Shown: positions 9,326 through 16,415, counted from the stretch's first letter. The stretch: DNA of 62,828 nucleotides from Oscillospiraceae bacterium (GCA_902802325.1 CADCLV010000005.1:1-62828), one strand, 5' to 3'. The notes: generated from the letters alone by a model not told the origin. Program-made: numbers and translations.

Positions 9326-9877
9326 TTAACGCTCCACCTTTGCCACAACCGGCTCGACACGGCTGACCTTGACGGAGACATTTTCCACCGTAATACCGGT
9401 ATACCGCTCGATATCTTTCTTGATACGCTCCTGTACCTTACCCATGGTGGACGGAACTTCTACGTTCGAATACAGGACCGCACTTAAGTATACGCGGATC
9501 GAATTATTCTTGGCCGAAGAAACGCGGGCACGGGCCGTCTTGATACCGGCCTGGGCGCTCTTGGCAGAGTTTAAGGCAATACTCTCGATGGCATCTACAC
9601 CGATCTCCACAAAACCGATCTCCGTCTGACGGATACGGGTCTTGCTCAGACGCCCGTTCAAAAGGCAATAGGTCACTGTAATGACACAGGAGATCAGAAG
9701 GACCAGAAGGACCGCCAGATAAATGTACTTCTTATACGGATCGGTAACGATGGTCGACAGCGGCGAGAGAAGGTCGGCAAAGATACCATCATCGGCCAGT
9801 GCATAAAGCAAAAGCAGCGACAAAATGGCCAGGATCGTTGAATAAACGATCAGCACAAAACGAACGAGACGATTCAT
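9326..9877 (-). CDS. amaP: Alkaline shock response membrane anchor protein AmaP
   Basis: 183 residues with two membrane helices (about 5-28 and 50-72) and a cytoplasmic C-terminal Asp23-like domain ending in the segment RIKKDIERYTGITVENVSV. AmaP tethers Asp23 to the membrane in Staphylococcus. The ATG at 9877 was chosen because it has GGAG 8 bases upstream and forms an ATGA overlap with the asp23 stop; an 11-residue upstream extension runs into asp23. Confidence 0.88.
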   Translation of the reverse strand: MNRLVRFVLIVYSTILAILSLLLLYALADDGIFADLLSPLSTIVTDPYKKYIYLAVLLVLLISCVITVTYCLLNGRLSKTRIRQTEIGFVEIGVDAIESIALNSAKSAQAGIKTARARVSSAKNNSIRVYLSAVLYSNVEVPSTMGKVQERIKKDIERYTGITVENVSVKVSRVEPVVAKVER

Positions 9878-10263
9878 GAGTCTTTCTCCTCTCTTAATAC
9901 CACGCCGCAAACATGGACGTTGACCGATTCCACGACCAGGCCCGTGTATTTCTCTACGTCTTCCTTAACGCGTTCCTGAATGGACCAGGCAACCTCTGGA
10001 ATAATCATACCATAATACACGATCGGATAGACCGTGACTGATACGAAACCTTCCTCATTCTCGGAAAACTCGACACGGACACCCTTGCCCTCATGAACAA
10101 ACCCGAGGGATTCTTTCAAGACGACCGGTACGGATGCCGTAAGACGAGCAACGCCCTCTGCACGCAAGGCGGCTTCTGCTGCATACTGTGCAACAAAGCC
10201 TTGCGACATCGAGCGTTCGCCTTTGATCGATTCTGATACGAGATTCTCACCCATATTTGGCAT
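9874..10263 (-). CDS. Asp23/Gls24 family envelope stress response protein
   Basis: 129-residue Asp23 family protein. The recognisable part is VTVYPIVYYGMIIPEVAWSIQ followed by ERVKEDVEKYTGLVVESVNV, which repeats the C-terminal pattern of the adjacent AmaP. Start is uncertain: the AGAGGGG ribosome site is 1 base from the first ATG (10263) and about 10 bases from the ATG at 10254, so the latter may be used. It overlaps amaP by ATGA. Expected to form a peripheral membrane array with AmaP. Confidence 0.88.
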   Translation of the reverse strand: MPNMGENLVSESIKGERSMSQGFVAQYAAEAALRAEGVARLTASVPVVLKESLGFVHEGKGVRVEFSENEEGFVSVTVYPIVYYGMIIPEVAWSIQERVKEDVEKYTGLVVESVNVHVCGVVLREEKDS

Positions 10264-10294
10264 TCCCCTCTCGAAGAATGATCAGAACGTGAGA

Positions 10295-10852
10295 TTATGC
10301 ACGTTCGAGATATTCACCCGTACGAGTATCTACGCGGATGATTTCGTTCTGGTTAACAAACAGCGGAACCTTAACAGTAGCACCTGTCTCCAGAGTTGCG
10401 ATCTTGGTCGCGTTGTTGGTGGTATCACCACGAACACCAGGCTCGCACTCGGTGATCTCGAGCTCAACAACGATCGGGAGTTCAACGCCGAAGATCTCAC
10501 CCTTGTAGGAAAGAACCTTACAGACCATCTCTTCCTTCAGGAAGCGGATGTTCTCACCGATGTTCTCCTTCGCGATCGGACGCTGCTCATAGGTCTCCTG
10601 ATCCATGAAGTAATAAAGATCACCATCAGAATAGATGTACTGCATATCGTTTCTCTCCAGCTGAGCCTGCTCGAACTTCTCGTTCGGGTTAAAGCTGCGC
10701 TCAACTACAGAGCCTGTCTTTACGTTCTTATACTTTGTACGTACGAAAGCGGCACCCTTACCAGGCTTAACGTGCTGGAATTCCACAACCTGGAAAACCT
10801 GACCGTCCATCTCAAAGCACATACCGTTTCTAAAATCACCAGCGCTAATCAT
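10295..10852 (-). CDS. efp: Translation elongation factor P
   Basis: 185 residues with the KOW-like N-terminal domain, the conserved loop KPGKGAAF carrying the Lys that may be modified (Lys32), and two OB folds ending [24 protein letters not shown] relieves ribosome stalling at polyproline. This genome makes Pro-rich proteins, such as the FHA scaffold at 32277. GGAGGAG lies 7 bases upstream of the ATG. In spore-forming relatives the spoIIIA operon commonly follows efp; here asp23 follows directly. Confidence 0.97.
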   Translation of the reverse strand: MISAGDFRNGMCFEMDGQVFQVVEFQHVKPGKGAAFVRTKYKNVKTGSVVERSFNPNEKFEQAQLERNDMQYIYSDGDLYYFMDQETYEQRPIAKENIGENIRFLKEEMVCKVLSYKGEIFGVELPIVVELEITECEPGVRGDTTNNATKIATLETGATVKVPLFVNQNEIIRVDTRTGEYLERA

Positions 10853-10900
10853 AAAAACTCCTCCGAAATATCCATTTAAAATTATTAACTAAATAATTAC

Positions 10901-10929
10901 GCTATAATAGTTTATATGAACATCTTCAA
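10901..10929 (-). promoter_or_regulatory. Candidate efp promoter
   Basis: Minus-strand TTGAAG (10924-10929) and TATAGC (10901-10906) with a 17-bp spacer, about 50 bp upstream of the efp start in a 204-bp intergenic region that otherwise shows no gene. Confidence 0.4.
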
Positions 10930-11056
10930 ATCTGCAAGCATAAAGCCTTGTAAAACATGAATTTGTCTATTTTTCACAAAAGCTTTCTTGGCAAAAGCAC
11001 TGTCATACCGCCATATACTCGCTCTTTCTCCCATATCCGGTGCATTTTCCAAAGAA

Positions 11057-11548
11057 TCAGAAACGGCAGATCTTTCTTATGATCCACTCCGGAAAACGCT
11101 TTAAGACCACATAGAAAACTTCTTTTTTCGAATAACGCTCCACGAAAATAGTATAAAGACCGGCCCGGTTTCCGGCGGCCACATCGGTAAAAAGCTGGTC
11201 CCCGATCATGAGCGTATTCTCTTTTTTCGCACCGATCAGATCCATGGCCCTAAGAACTCCTGAGGTGCCCGGCTTATTTGCATAAGACACTCCCGGTATC
11301 TTCAGCATCTCGGCGATCTTTTTGGAACGGTCGGACTTGGCATTGGAGACCAGGCATAAAGAAAAACCCGCATCCTGCATCTTTTTGACCATTTCATAGG
11401 AATAGTCAATAGGCTCTGTATAATGGTCCGGCGCCAGCGTGTTATCAAAGTCCAGGAGTGCAAAACGGAAGCCCTCCGAATAGAGCTTTTCAAAATCAAT
11501 GTCACTGACTTTCTTTACGGAAAGATCCGGGCGGAAAATGTTCTTCAT
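11057..11548 (-). CDS. YqeG family HAD-IIIA phosphatase
   Basis: 163 residues. HAD motif I is LLDFDNTLAPD, motif II Ser lies in CLVSNAK, the motif III Lys lies in YANKPG and motif IV is MIGDQLFTDV, so all catalytic elements are present. YqeG proteins are about 165-175 residues and are probably mitochondrial PTPMT1/GEP4-like phosphatases, possibly acting on phosphatidylglycerophosphate; the substrate here is unproven. It ends 204 bp upstream of efp and is divergent from lysC. Confidence 0.88.
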   Translation of the reverse strand: MKNIFRPDLSVKKVSDIDFEKLYSEGFRFALLDFDNTLAPDHYTEPIDYSYEMVKKMQDAGFSLCLVSNAKSDRSKKIAEMLKIPGVSYANKPGTSGVLRAMDLIGAKKENTLMIGDQLFTDVAAGNRAGLYTIFVERYSKKEVFYVVLKRFPEWIIRKICRF

Positions 11549-11619
11549 GCAAAAACCTCACTAAATAACGTATGTAGCATACCAATCATGGTGAAATTGT
11601 GCAACTCTCGCTCCTTCTC

Positions 11620-11649
11620 TTGTAAAAACGCGCTCTCTGACTATATAAT
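11620..11649 (+). promoter_or_regulatory. Aspartate kinase promoter
   Basis: TTGTAA (11620-11625), 18-bp spacer, perfect TATAAT (11644-11649). A start of transcription near 11656 would place the AGGAGG Shine-Dalgarno about 12 bases from the 5' end and would exclude the in-frame TTG at 11653 as a start codon. Confidence 0.65.
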
Positions 11650-11667
11650 GTCTTGAAGATAATTATA

Positions 11668-11689
11668 GGAGGATCAGGAAATCTCCTGA
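11668..11689 (+). promoter_or_regulatory. Shine-Dalgarno plus intervening hairpin in the lysC leader
   Basis: A perfect AGGAGG (11668-11673) lies 24 bases from the ATG at 11698, too far for normal initiation. Directly after it comes TCAGGA-AATC-TCCTGA (11674-11689), a 6-bp hairpin with a 4-base loop. With the hairpin folded, only 8 bases separate the Shine-Dalgarno from the ATG. An in-frame CTG at 11686 is an alternative start. Confidence 0.6.
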
Positions 11690-11697
11690 AGAAAGAT

Positions 11698-13047
11698 ATG
11701 AAAGTAACAAAATTCGGTGGTTCATCCCTGGCAGACGCCACTCAAATCAAGAAGGTCTGCGACATTCTCTTAAGTGATGAGGAAAGACGTGTGATCGTCG
11801 TATCCGCACCCGGTAAGCGTTTCTCTTCCGACATTAAAGTCACGGACCTTCTGATCGCACTTGCGGACGCCAAGATCGCAGGTCAGGATGGTGAAAAAGA
11901 ACTTCAGGCCGTTCTCGACCGGTTCTCTTCCATCTGTGATGAATTGGATATTCCGGAATGCATGGATTCCATCAAAGAGAACATCACCGAATCGATTTCC
12001 GCTCCGATCAAGGATGCCGGCCGGTATATGGATGCGACAAAAGCACTGGGTGAAGACAGTTGCGCCAGACTCGTCGCCACTTATCTTACTAAGACCGGTC
12101 ATAAGGCCACATACTGCAACCCGAAAGTTGCCGGACTTCTTCTGGAGACAGAGGTAGGCGGTCACGTTAAGATTCTTCCGGAATCCTACGATAATCTGGC
12201 AGACCTTGCCCAGCTTCGTGAGATCTGCGTTTTCCCGGGTTTCTTCGGTTACTCCAAAGACGGCGAGATCATCACCTTCTCCCGTGGCGGTTCCGATATC
12301 ACCGGCGCGATCCTGGCTGCTGCCGTTCACGCTTCTGTTTATGAAAACTGGACCGATGTGGATAATGTTTACGCCGTAAACCCGAATCTGGTTTCCAATC
12401 CTTTCCCGGTCACCGAGATCACCTACGATGAAATGCGGGAGCTTGCTTATGCCGGTTTCTCCGTACTTCACGAGGAGGCTCTCTACCCGGCTTTCGTCCG
12501 CGGTATTCCGGTAAATATCAGAAACACCAACAACCCTTCCAGCAAGGGCACTATGATCGTGGCAAAGCGTACCCACTATGATTCTCTGGTTACCGGTATC
12601 GCCGGTGAGAAAGGATTCTGCGCTCTCAACATGAGCAAGTACCTGATGAACCGCGAAGTTGGTTTTGTTGTAAAAGTACTGTCCATCATCGCAGACGAAG
12701 GACTTTCCATCGAGCATATGCCTTCCGGTATCGACTCTGTATCCATCATCCTTCGTTCCGCTGACTTCACACCGGAGAAAGAGCGCCGCATTATCCAGCG
12801 TATCAGCCTGGAACTGAATGTGGATTCCATCTCCGTCAACCGTGATCTGGCCATCGTTATGATCGTCGGTGAAGCGATGGCAAATACCGTTGGTACCACA
12901 GCCCGTGCCGCCACCGCTCTTTCCAAAGCCGGTATCAACCTCGAGCTGATCAACCAGGGCGCTTCCGAGATCTCCGTTATGTTCGGCGTACGTGAAGAAT
13001 ACTGCTCTTATGCAGTAAGAACTCTCTACAAAGAATTCTTCGGCTGA
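11698..13047 (+). CDS. lysC: Aspartate kinase
   Basis: Phosphorylates aspartate, the first step towards lysine, threonine, methionine and diaminopimelate. The 449-residue protein begins MKVTKFGGSSLADA, the kinase hallmark, and has two C-terminal ACT domains (about 310-449, with ELINQGASEISVMFGV) that normally bind feedback inhibitors. The ATG at 11698 aligns with the family N-terminus. Its translation signal is unusual (see 11668). It is a single-gene unit with its own promoter and a strong terminator. Together with dapA, dapB (22.9-24.5 kb) and the sulfhydrylase at 14.6 kb it covers several aspartate-family steps. Confidence 0.96.
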   Translation: MKVTKFGGSSLADATQIKKVCDILLSDEERRVIVVSAPGKRFSSDIKVTDLLIALADAKIAGQDGEKELQAVLDRFSSICDELDIPECMDSIKENITESISAPIKDAGRYMDATKALGEDSCARLVATYLTKTGHKATYCNPKVAGLLLETEVGGHVKILPESYDNLADLAQLREICVFPGFFGYSKDGEIITFSRGGSDITGAILAAAVHASVYENWTDVDNVYAVNPNLVSNPFPVTEITYDEMRELAYAGFSVLHEEALYPAFVRGIPVNIRNTNNPSSKGTMIVAKRTHYDSLVTGIAGEKGFCALNMSKYLMNREVGFVVKVLSIIADEGLSIEHMPSGIDSVSIILRSADFTPEKERRIIQRISLELNVDSISVNRDLAIVMIVGEAMANTVGTTARAATALSKAGINLELINQGASEISVMFGVREEYCSYAVRTLYKEFFG

Positions 13048-13074
13048 TCGGTTTATCAATTCTATCGGAAAAAC

Positions 13075-13115
13075 AAAACTCTCCGGGGAAAAAAATTCCG
13101 GAGAGTTTTTCTTTT
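13075..13115 (+). terminator. Intrinsic terminator of lysC
   Basis: Stem AAAACTCTCCGG / CCGGAGAGTTTT (13075-13086 with 13098-13109), followed by a T-rich tail TCTTTTTC. Confidence 0.9.
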
Positions 13116-13172
13116 TCTTATGCAGTGAATATCTTCTGATCTGTTCTATGGATCAGAAATCAAACACGAATA

Positions 13173-13694
13173 TCATTTCAGTCGGATCGAAGGAGAAAGC
13201 ATCGACAGCGCACTCTTCACAGCAGTACGTGCAGCATTTGCTTTTTCATCTCCTTTTACGCCAAACCAGTATTTCTTCACTCCCGAAGAAGAGATCACTT
13301 TCATATAGATATTGTCCGCCAGGCCGGCAAAAGGAAGAAACGGCTCGATGGTCACTTTCATGGTACCGTCATTGATAAAGTGATCATTATTGACGTAAAT
13401 GCCATTTTCTTCAATCACGATACGGTTCACTGCCCTTCTTACGTTGAAGAACAGAATGACAGCGTATACAAGTGTTGTCAGAAGAATAACGATGCCAAAG
13501 TATTTCGAAATCGGATAGTAGTTGGTACCAAACCCGATGACAGTTAACAAAACACCGCAAACCAGGACTACGCAAAGAAGCTGAATTGACTTCTTTTTCA
13601 TCGAATTCACATCCACATCGAGCACCTTCGGATATGCCTGGTCAGGAAGTGTTTCAAAATAAACCGAATTCTCATCAAATAACGCTTTACCCAT
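13173..13694 (-). CDS. Membrane protein of unknown function
   Basis: 173 residues from the ATG at 13694. Two adjacent membrane helices (about residues 34-54 and 62-82) are followed by a soluble C-terminal domain rich in beta strands (EENGIYVNNDHFINDG and onward), reminiscent of bacterial PH-like membrane proteins but not assignable. A longer frame to 13778 is open, but a TATAAT on the minus strand (13729-13734) overlaps the upstream ATG at 13730, so the shorter start, with AGGGG 10 bases before it, is preferred. It converges on lysC. Confidence 0.7.
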   Translation of the reverse strand: MGKALFDENSVYFETLPDQAYPKVLDVDVNSMKKKSIQLLCVVLVCGVLLTVIGFGTNYYPISKYFGIVILLTTLVYAVILFFNVRRAVNRIVIEENGIYVNNDHFINDGTMKVTIEPFLPFAGLADNIYMKVISSSGVKKYWFGVKGDEKANAARTAVKSALSMLSPSIRLK

Positions 13695-13728
13695 ATGCCG
13701 AATACCCCTATTCCACATGACTGATTTC

Positions 13729-13734
13729 ATTATA
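13729..13734 (-). promoter_or_regulatory. Candidate -10 box for the gene at 13173
   Basis: Minus-strand TATAAT 35 bp upstream of the chosen start at 13694. No clear -35 is visible at 16-18 bp. Confidence 0.35.
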
Positions 13735-13777
13735 GCATTGTCATTAGTTTCTCTTCCATACAAAAAGATAATCGACA

Positions 13778-13845
13778 AAAAGAAAAGCTTTCGACGTGCC
13801 TCCGCAGGACGAAGTCCGAGGACAGCACAAGAAAGCTCTTCTTTT
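13778..13845 (-). terminator. Long composite hairpin, probable terminator of the DUF4867 gene
   Basis: A 15-bp outer stem with one mismatch (13778-13792 with 13831-13845) encloses a second structured arm whose core is GGAC-GAA-GTCC (13807-13817), flanked by CCTC/GAGG and GTG/CAC pairs. On the minus strand it ends in a U-rich tract (CTTTTCTTTTT). It is much larger than an ordinary terminator. Confidence 0.6.
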
Positions 13846-13868
13846 GTTGAAATCTAAATGTCAGCTGA

Positions 13869-14504
13869 TCAAATGAGATCTGCAATATCCGGGTTTACAC
13901 CGGTCAGTCCGACATACGCGCCGTTTTTCGCTTCAGAAGCATCCGCATGAGCCAGGAGCCACTTATTGCAGGCGGTCATCCACTTATCTTCCTCATTTGC
14001 CGGTGTCAGAGCCGGAACCGGACCATTGGTGCCCTTCGGCAGAACGATCACAACCTTAAAGCCTTCGCCCTTCTTTGCAGAACACGGAGCATAGTGAAGA
14101 GATGTCTCATATACTTCCACTACCTGGCCCTTTTCTGCCTTAAATGCCATAACTTTGGATGTATCCAGCTTGCCGTCGATGATATCATCCGCCTTGGCAA
14201 GCAGAAGGATAAAATCAGTAGAACCGATATTCAGCTCACTGTCACGGTGATACTCCAGGCAGTTCAGCTTGGTGTTGTGACCATTGCAGTAACCCAGCTG
14301 GATCGGCATTCCGCCGTAAGCATTGTTCTGCAGCTGACCGAAAGCCTTGGTGTATTCCAGATCTGCGCAGCTCATTACATACTCTACGCCTTCCGGAAGA
14401 GGTGTCTTCTCATCCAGTGCCTTGAGAAGATCGGATACATCATATCCTGTCAGTACCTTACCGTACGGAGCAAATTCCTTGTCCAAAACGCTATAAATTT
14501 TCAT
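13869..14504 (-). CDS. DUF4867 family protein
   Basis: 211-residue protein of the DUF4867 family, probably a cupin-like fold given the central segments GYCNGHNTKLNCLEYHRD and VVEVYETSLHYAPC with conserved His, Glu and Cys. Function is unknown. TTAAGGAGGATC lies just before the ATG. It is expressed as a single gene between a composite terminator and a promoter region that carries a LacI-type operator identical to the one before the xylanase gene. That suggests a role in carbohydrate use, by regulation only. Confidence 0.8.
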   Translation of the reverse strand: MKIYSVLDKEFAPYGKVLTGYDVSDLLKALDEKTPLPEGVEYVMSCADLEYTKAFGQLQNNAYGGMPIQLGYCNGHNTKLNCLEYHRDSELNIGSTDFILLLAKADDIIDGKLDTSKVMAFKAEKGQVVEVYETSLHYAPCSAKKGEGFKVVIVLPKGTNGPVPALTPANEEDKWMTACNKWLLAHADASEAKNGAYVGLTGVNPDIADLI

Positions 14505-14529
14505 GTCTTGATCCTCCTTAAGAGAAATA

Positions 14530-14566
14530 TTTACGCTCCTTCTATTCTACATAAAAGGAGCGTAAA
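14530..14566. repeat. 12-bp perfect inverted repeat around the DUF4867 -10 region
   Basis: TTTACGCTCCTT (14530-14541) and AAGGAGCGTAAA (14555-14566) with a 13-bp loop that contains the candidate -10 box. It may be the metY terminator, though the following tract TATTTCTC is poorly U-rich, or an operator. Confidence 0.9.
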
Positions 14567-14572
14567 AAGAAA
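14544..14572 (-). promoter_or_regulatory. Candidate DUF4867 promoter
   Basis: Minus-strand TTTCTT (14567-14572), 17-bp spacer, TAGAAT (14544-14549). The -35 is very poor, as expected if an activator bound at 14581-14594 is needed. Confidence 0.45.
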
Positions 14573-14580
14573 TGCTTTTT

Positions 14581-14594
14581 CGAAATCGCTTTCG
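14581..14594. promoter_or_regulatory. LacI-family-type operator upstream of the DUF4867 gene
   Basis: CGAAATCGCTTTCG, a palindrome of the CGAAAnCGnTTTCG form with the central CG typical of LacI/GalR-family sites. It lies 8 bp upstream of the candidate -35 and is identical to the site at 57690 before the xylanase gene. Confidence 0.6.
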
Positions 14595-14612
14595 GGAAAT
14601 TACTTCCGGAAA

Positions 14613-15896
14613 TTAAACGTTAGCCAGAGCCTGCTCGATATCCGCGATCAGGTCATCCTTATTCTCGATACCGACAGAGAAACGGATCAGATCCGGACTT
14701 ACGCCTGCTGCCTGAAGCTCTTCGTCATTCATCTGACGGTGAGTATGGGAAGCCGGGTGCAGTACACAGGTTCTGCAGTCAGCAACATGGGTGCAGATCG
14801 CTGCAAGCTTCAGAGAATCCATGAACTTCACGCAAGCTTCTCTTCCGCCCTTCACGCCAAAGGAAAGAACGCCGCAGGTACCGTTCGGCATATACTTCTG
14901 TGCCTTGGCATATTCCTTATCTCCAGGAAGTCCCGGATAAGAAACCCAGGAGATCTTCGGATGATTCTGCAGATACTGGGCAATGGCCAGTGCATTTTCA
15001 CAATGACGCGGCATACGAAGATGCAGTGTCTCCAGACCGATATTCAGAAGGAATGCATTCATCGGGCCCGGGATCGATCCCAAGTCACGCATCAGCTGAG
15101 CCACTGCCTTCATGATGAAAGCAGACTTACCGAAACGGCCTGTGTAGGATACACCGTGATAGGTCTCATCCGGCTCGACAAGTCCTGCGAACTTCTCCGG
15201 ATACTTGGCCCAGTCAAATGTACCGGCATCTACGATGCAGCCGCCGACAGAGGTGGCATGACCATCCATGTACTTGGTGGTGGAGTGAATAACGATATCG
15301 GCACCCCACTCGATCGGACGACAGTTGATCGGTGTAGCGAAGGTGTTATCGATCATGAACGGAAGTCCATTCTTATGAGCTGTCTTGGCAAATGTCTCAA
15401 TATCCAGAACGTTCAGTGCCGGGTTAGCAATGGTCTCACCGAATACCAGTTTGGTGTTCGGCTGAATGGCAGCCTGGATCTCCTCTTCTGTCGCATCCGG
15501 AGAAACAAATGTCGCATCGATCCCCATCTTCTTAATGGTGTGGGCAAAGAGATTATAGGTTCCGCCGTAAATAGCAGAGGAACATACAATGTGATCACCG
15601 GCCTGGCAGATATTGAAGATCGCAAAGAAATTCGCAGCCTGTCCGGAAGAAGTCAGCATCGCTGCCACACCGCCTTCAAGCATGCAGATCTTGGCAGCGA
15701 CCAGGTCGCTTGTGGGGTTGGCAAGACGGGTATAGAAATAACCGCTCTCCTCCAGGTCGAAAAGACGGCCCATCTGCTCAGTCGAAGAATATTTCCAGGT
15801 CGTGCTCTGTACGATCGGCATGACTCTGGACTCACCGTTTTTCGGCTGATACGCACCCTGTACACAATTCGTCTCAATTTTGAATTGATTCTCCAT
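14613..15896 (-). CDS. metY: O-acetylhomoserine aminocarboxypropyltransferase (sulfhydrylase)
   Basis: PLP enzyme making homocysteine from O-acetylhomoserine and sulfide. The 427-residue length and the opening ETNCVQGAYQPKNGESRVM match the MetY subgroup of the Cys/Met metabolism family. The PLP lysine is in HSTTKYMDGHATSVGG (about residue 208), with SSGQAANFFAI upstream and DNTFATP binding the cofactor. AGGAGG precedes the ATG. There is no SAM riboswitch or T-box in its 60-base leader. Closely related enzymes can use O-acetylserine or act as cystathionine synthases. Confidence 0.92.
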   Translation of the reverse strand: MENQFKIETNCVQGAYQPKNGESRVMPIVQSTTWKYSSTEQMGRLFDLEESGYFYTRLANPTSDLVAAKICMLEGGVAAMLTSSGQAANFFAIFNICQAGDHIVCSSAIYGGTYNLFAHTIKKMGIDATFVSPDATEEEIQAAIQPNTKLVFGETIANPALNVLDIETFAKTAHKNGLPFMIDNTFATPINCRPIEWGADIVIHSTTKYMDGHATSVGGCIVDAGTFDWAKYPEKFAGLVEPDETYHGVSYTGRFGKSAFIMKAVAQLMRDLGSIPGPMNAFLLNIGLETLHLRMPRHCENALAIAQYLQNHPKISWVSYPGLPGDKEYAKAQKYMPNGTCGVLSFGVKGGREACVKFMDSLKLAAICTHVADCRTCVLHPASHTHRQMNDEELQAAGVSPDLIRFSVGIENKDDLIADIEQALANV

Positions 15897-15955
15897 GAAT
15901 TACTTCCTCCTATGTTCCGGCGATCTCTCACCGATATAAGTCGCTATAAATAAAG

Positions 15956-15983
15956 ATTATAGCACATTCATGGTATTCAACAA
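15956..15983 (-). promoter_or_regulatory. metY promoter
   Basis: Minus-strand TTGTTG (15978-15983), 16-bp spacer, TATAAT (15956-15961), about 60 bp upstream of the metY start. Confidence 0.6.
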
Positions 15984-16030
15984 TATGCGGATAAGAGAAA
16001 GGCACAGTGCATTTTCCGCAGAAAAGAAAA

Positions 16031-16056
16031 AAGACTGTTTCGTCTGAAACAGTCTT
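16031..16056 (-). terminator. Terminator of tRNA-Lys
   Basis: Stem AAGACTGTTT / AAACAGTCTT with a 6-base loop, followed on the minus strand by TTTTTTCTTTTC, immediately after the tRNA 3' end. Confidence 0.9.
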
Positions 16057-16059
16057 TCC

Positions 16060-16135
16060 TGGTGCACCTTCAGGGACTCGAACCCTGGGCCCACTGATTA
16101 AGAGTCAGTTGCTCTACCAACTGAGCTAAAGGTAC
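16060..16135 (-). tRNA. tRNA-Lys (anticodon CTT)
   Basis: 76 bases including an encoded CCA. The acceptor stem GTACCTT pairs with AAGGTGC, the anticodon stem ACTGA/TCAGT encloses CTCTTAA (anticodon CTT, codon AAG), and the T arm contains GGTTCGAGTCC. It has its own consensus promoter and terminator. Confidence 0.97.
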
Positions 16136-16179
16136 ATTTGCCGCAAATCCGAGGTGATTTCCTCTAGCGAACGTTGATT

Positions 16180-16208
16180 ATTATAACGATGCGCAAATGG
16201 AATGTCAA
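16180..16208 (-). promoter_or_regulatory. tRNA-Lys promoter
   Basis: Perfect consensus on the minus strand: TTGACA (16203-16208), 17 bp, TATAAT (16180-16185), about 45 bp upstream of the tRNA. Confidence 0.9.
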
Positions 16209-16236
16209 CACCATTTTTCAAAAAAATCACGAAAGC

Positions 16237-16408
16237 TGGAAAAAGGGCTCTTCCATATAGAAAAGCCCTTTCTCGTCGTGTGTATTTCACGAAGTAAATG
16301 ACGCGCTCACAAACCGCTTTCTTCTTTCGATAAAGAAATCAGTGAGGCCACCCCCCGTCTGATCTATTTACCCACACACCACTTCTTCTAACTCTGAATC
16401 AAAGAAGT
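16237..16408 (-). ncRNA. Candidate structured non-coding RNA
   Basis: The 357 bp between tRNA-Lys and the lipoprotein gene hold no reading frame but much secondary structure on the minus strand. In order there is a 5' hairpin ACTTCTT/AAGAAGT, a closing stem GTGTGT/ACACAC extended by GTAAAT/ATTTAC, and three arms inside it (ATCAG/CTGAT, TTCTTT/AAAGAA, GCG/CGC). A strong terminator hairpin (16242-16271) ends it. A -10-like TATAAT or TACAAT lies at 16410-16420. It could be a small RNA of about 165-170 bases, possibly a 6S-like RNA, or a structured 3' UTR of the lipoprotein mRNA. I cannot assign a known family. Confidence 0.45.
16242..16271 (-). terminator. Terminator of the structured RNA / lipoprotein unit
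   Basis: Stem AAAGGGCT/AGCCCTTT with a 14-base loop, followed on the minus strand by TTCC after a run of five T. Confidence 0.8.
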
Positions 16409-16409
16409 A

Positions 16410-16415
16410 ATTATA
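16410..16415 (-). promoter_or_regulatory. -10-like box before the structured RNA
   Basis: Minus-strand TATAAT; an overlapping TACAAT (16415-16420) would fit a start at 16408, the base where the 5' hairpin begins. No good -35 is seen. Confidence 0.3.

Noticed and set aside
11653..11697. TTG at 11653 as aspartate kinase start
   Set aside because: It lies upstream of or at the predicted transcription start, adds 15 residues absent from the family, and the AGGAGG would be inside the coding sequence.
11770..13059. A 429-codon minus-strand frame antisense to aspartate kinase
   Set aside because: Fully shadows lysC, lacks a ribosome site and starts inside its terminator region.
13947..15953. A 668-codon open frame on the plus strand, antisense to metY and DUF4867
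   Set aside because: It lies opposite two well-supported genes, has no ribosome site and no family resemblance; long antisense frames arise here from codon bias.
15897..16059. SAM riboswitch or T-box in the metY leader
   Set aside because: The predicted leader is only about 60 bases, with no conserved riboswitch core, specifier loop or antiterminator.
16237..16408. Assignment of the structured RNA as 6S RNA
   Set aside because: The fold I can draw is multi-armed and not the rod with a central bubble; the short sequence likeness is not decisive, so only a generic call is given.
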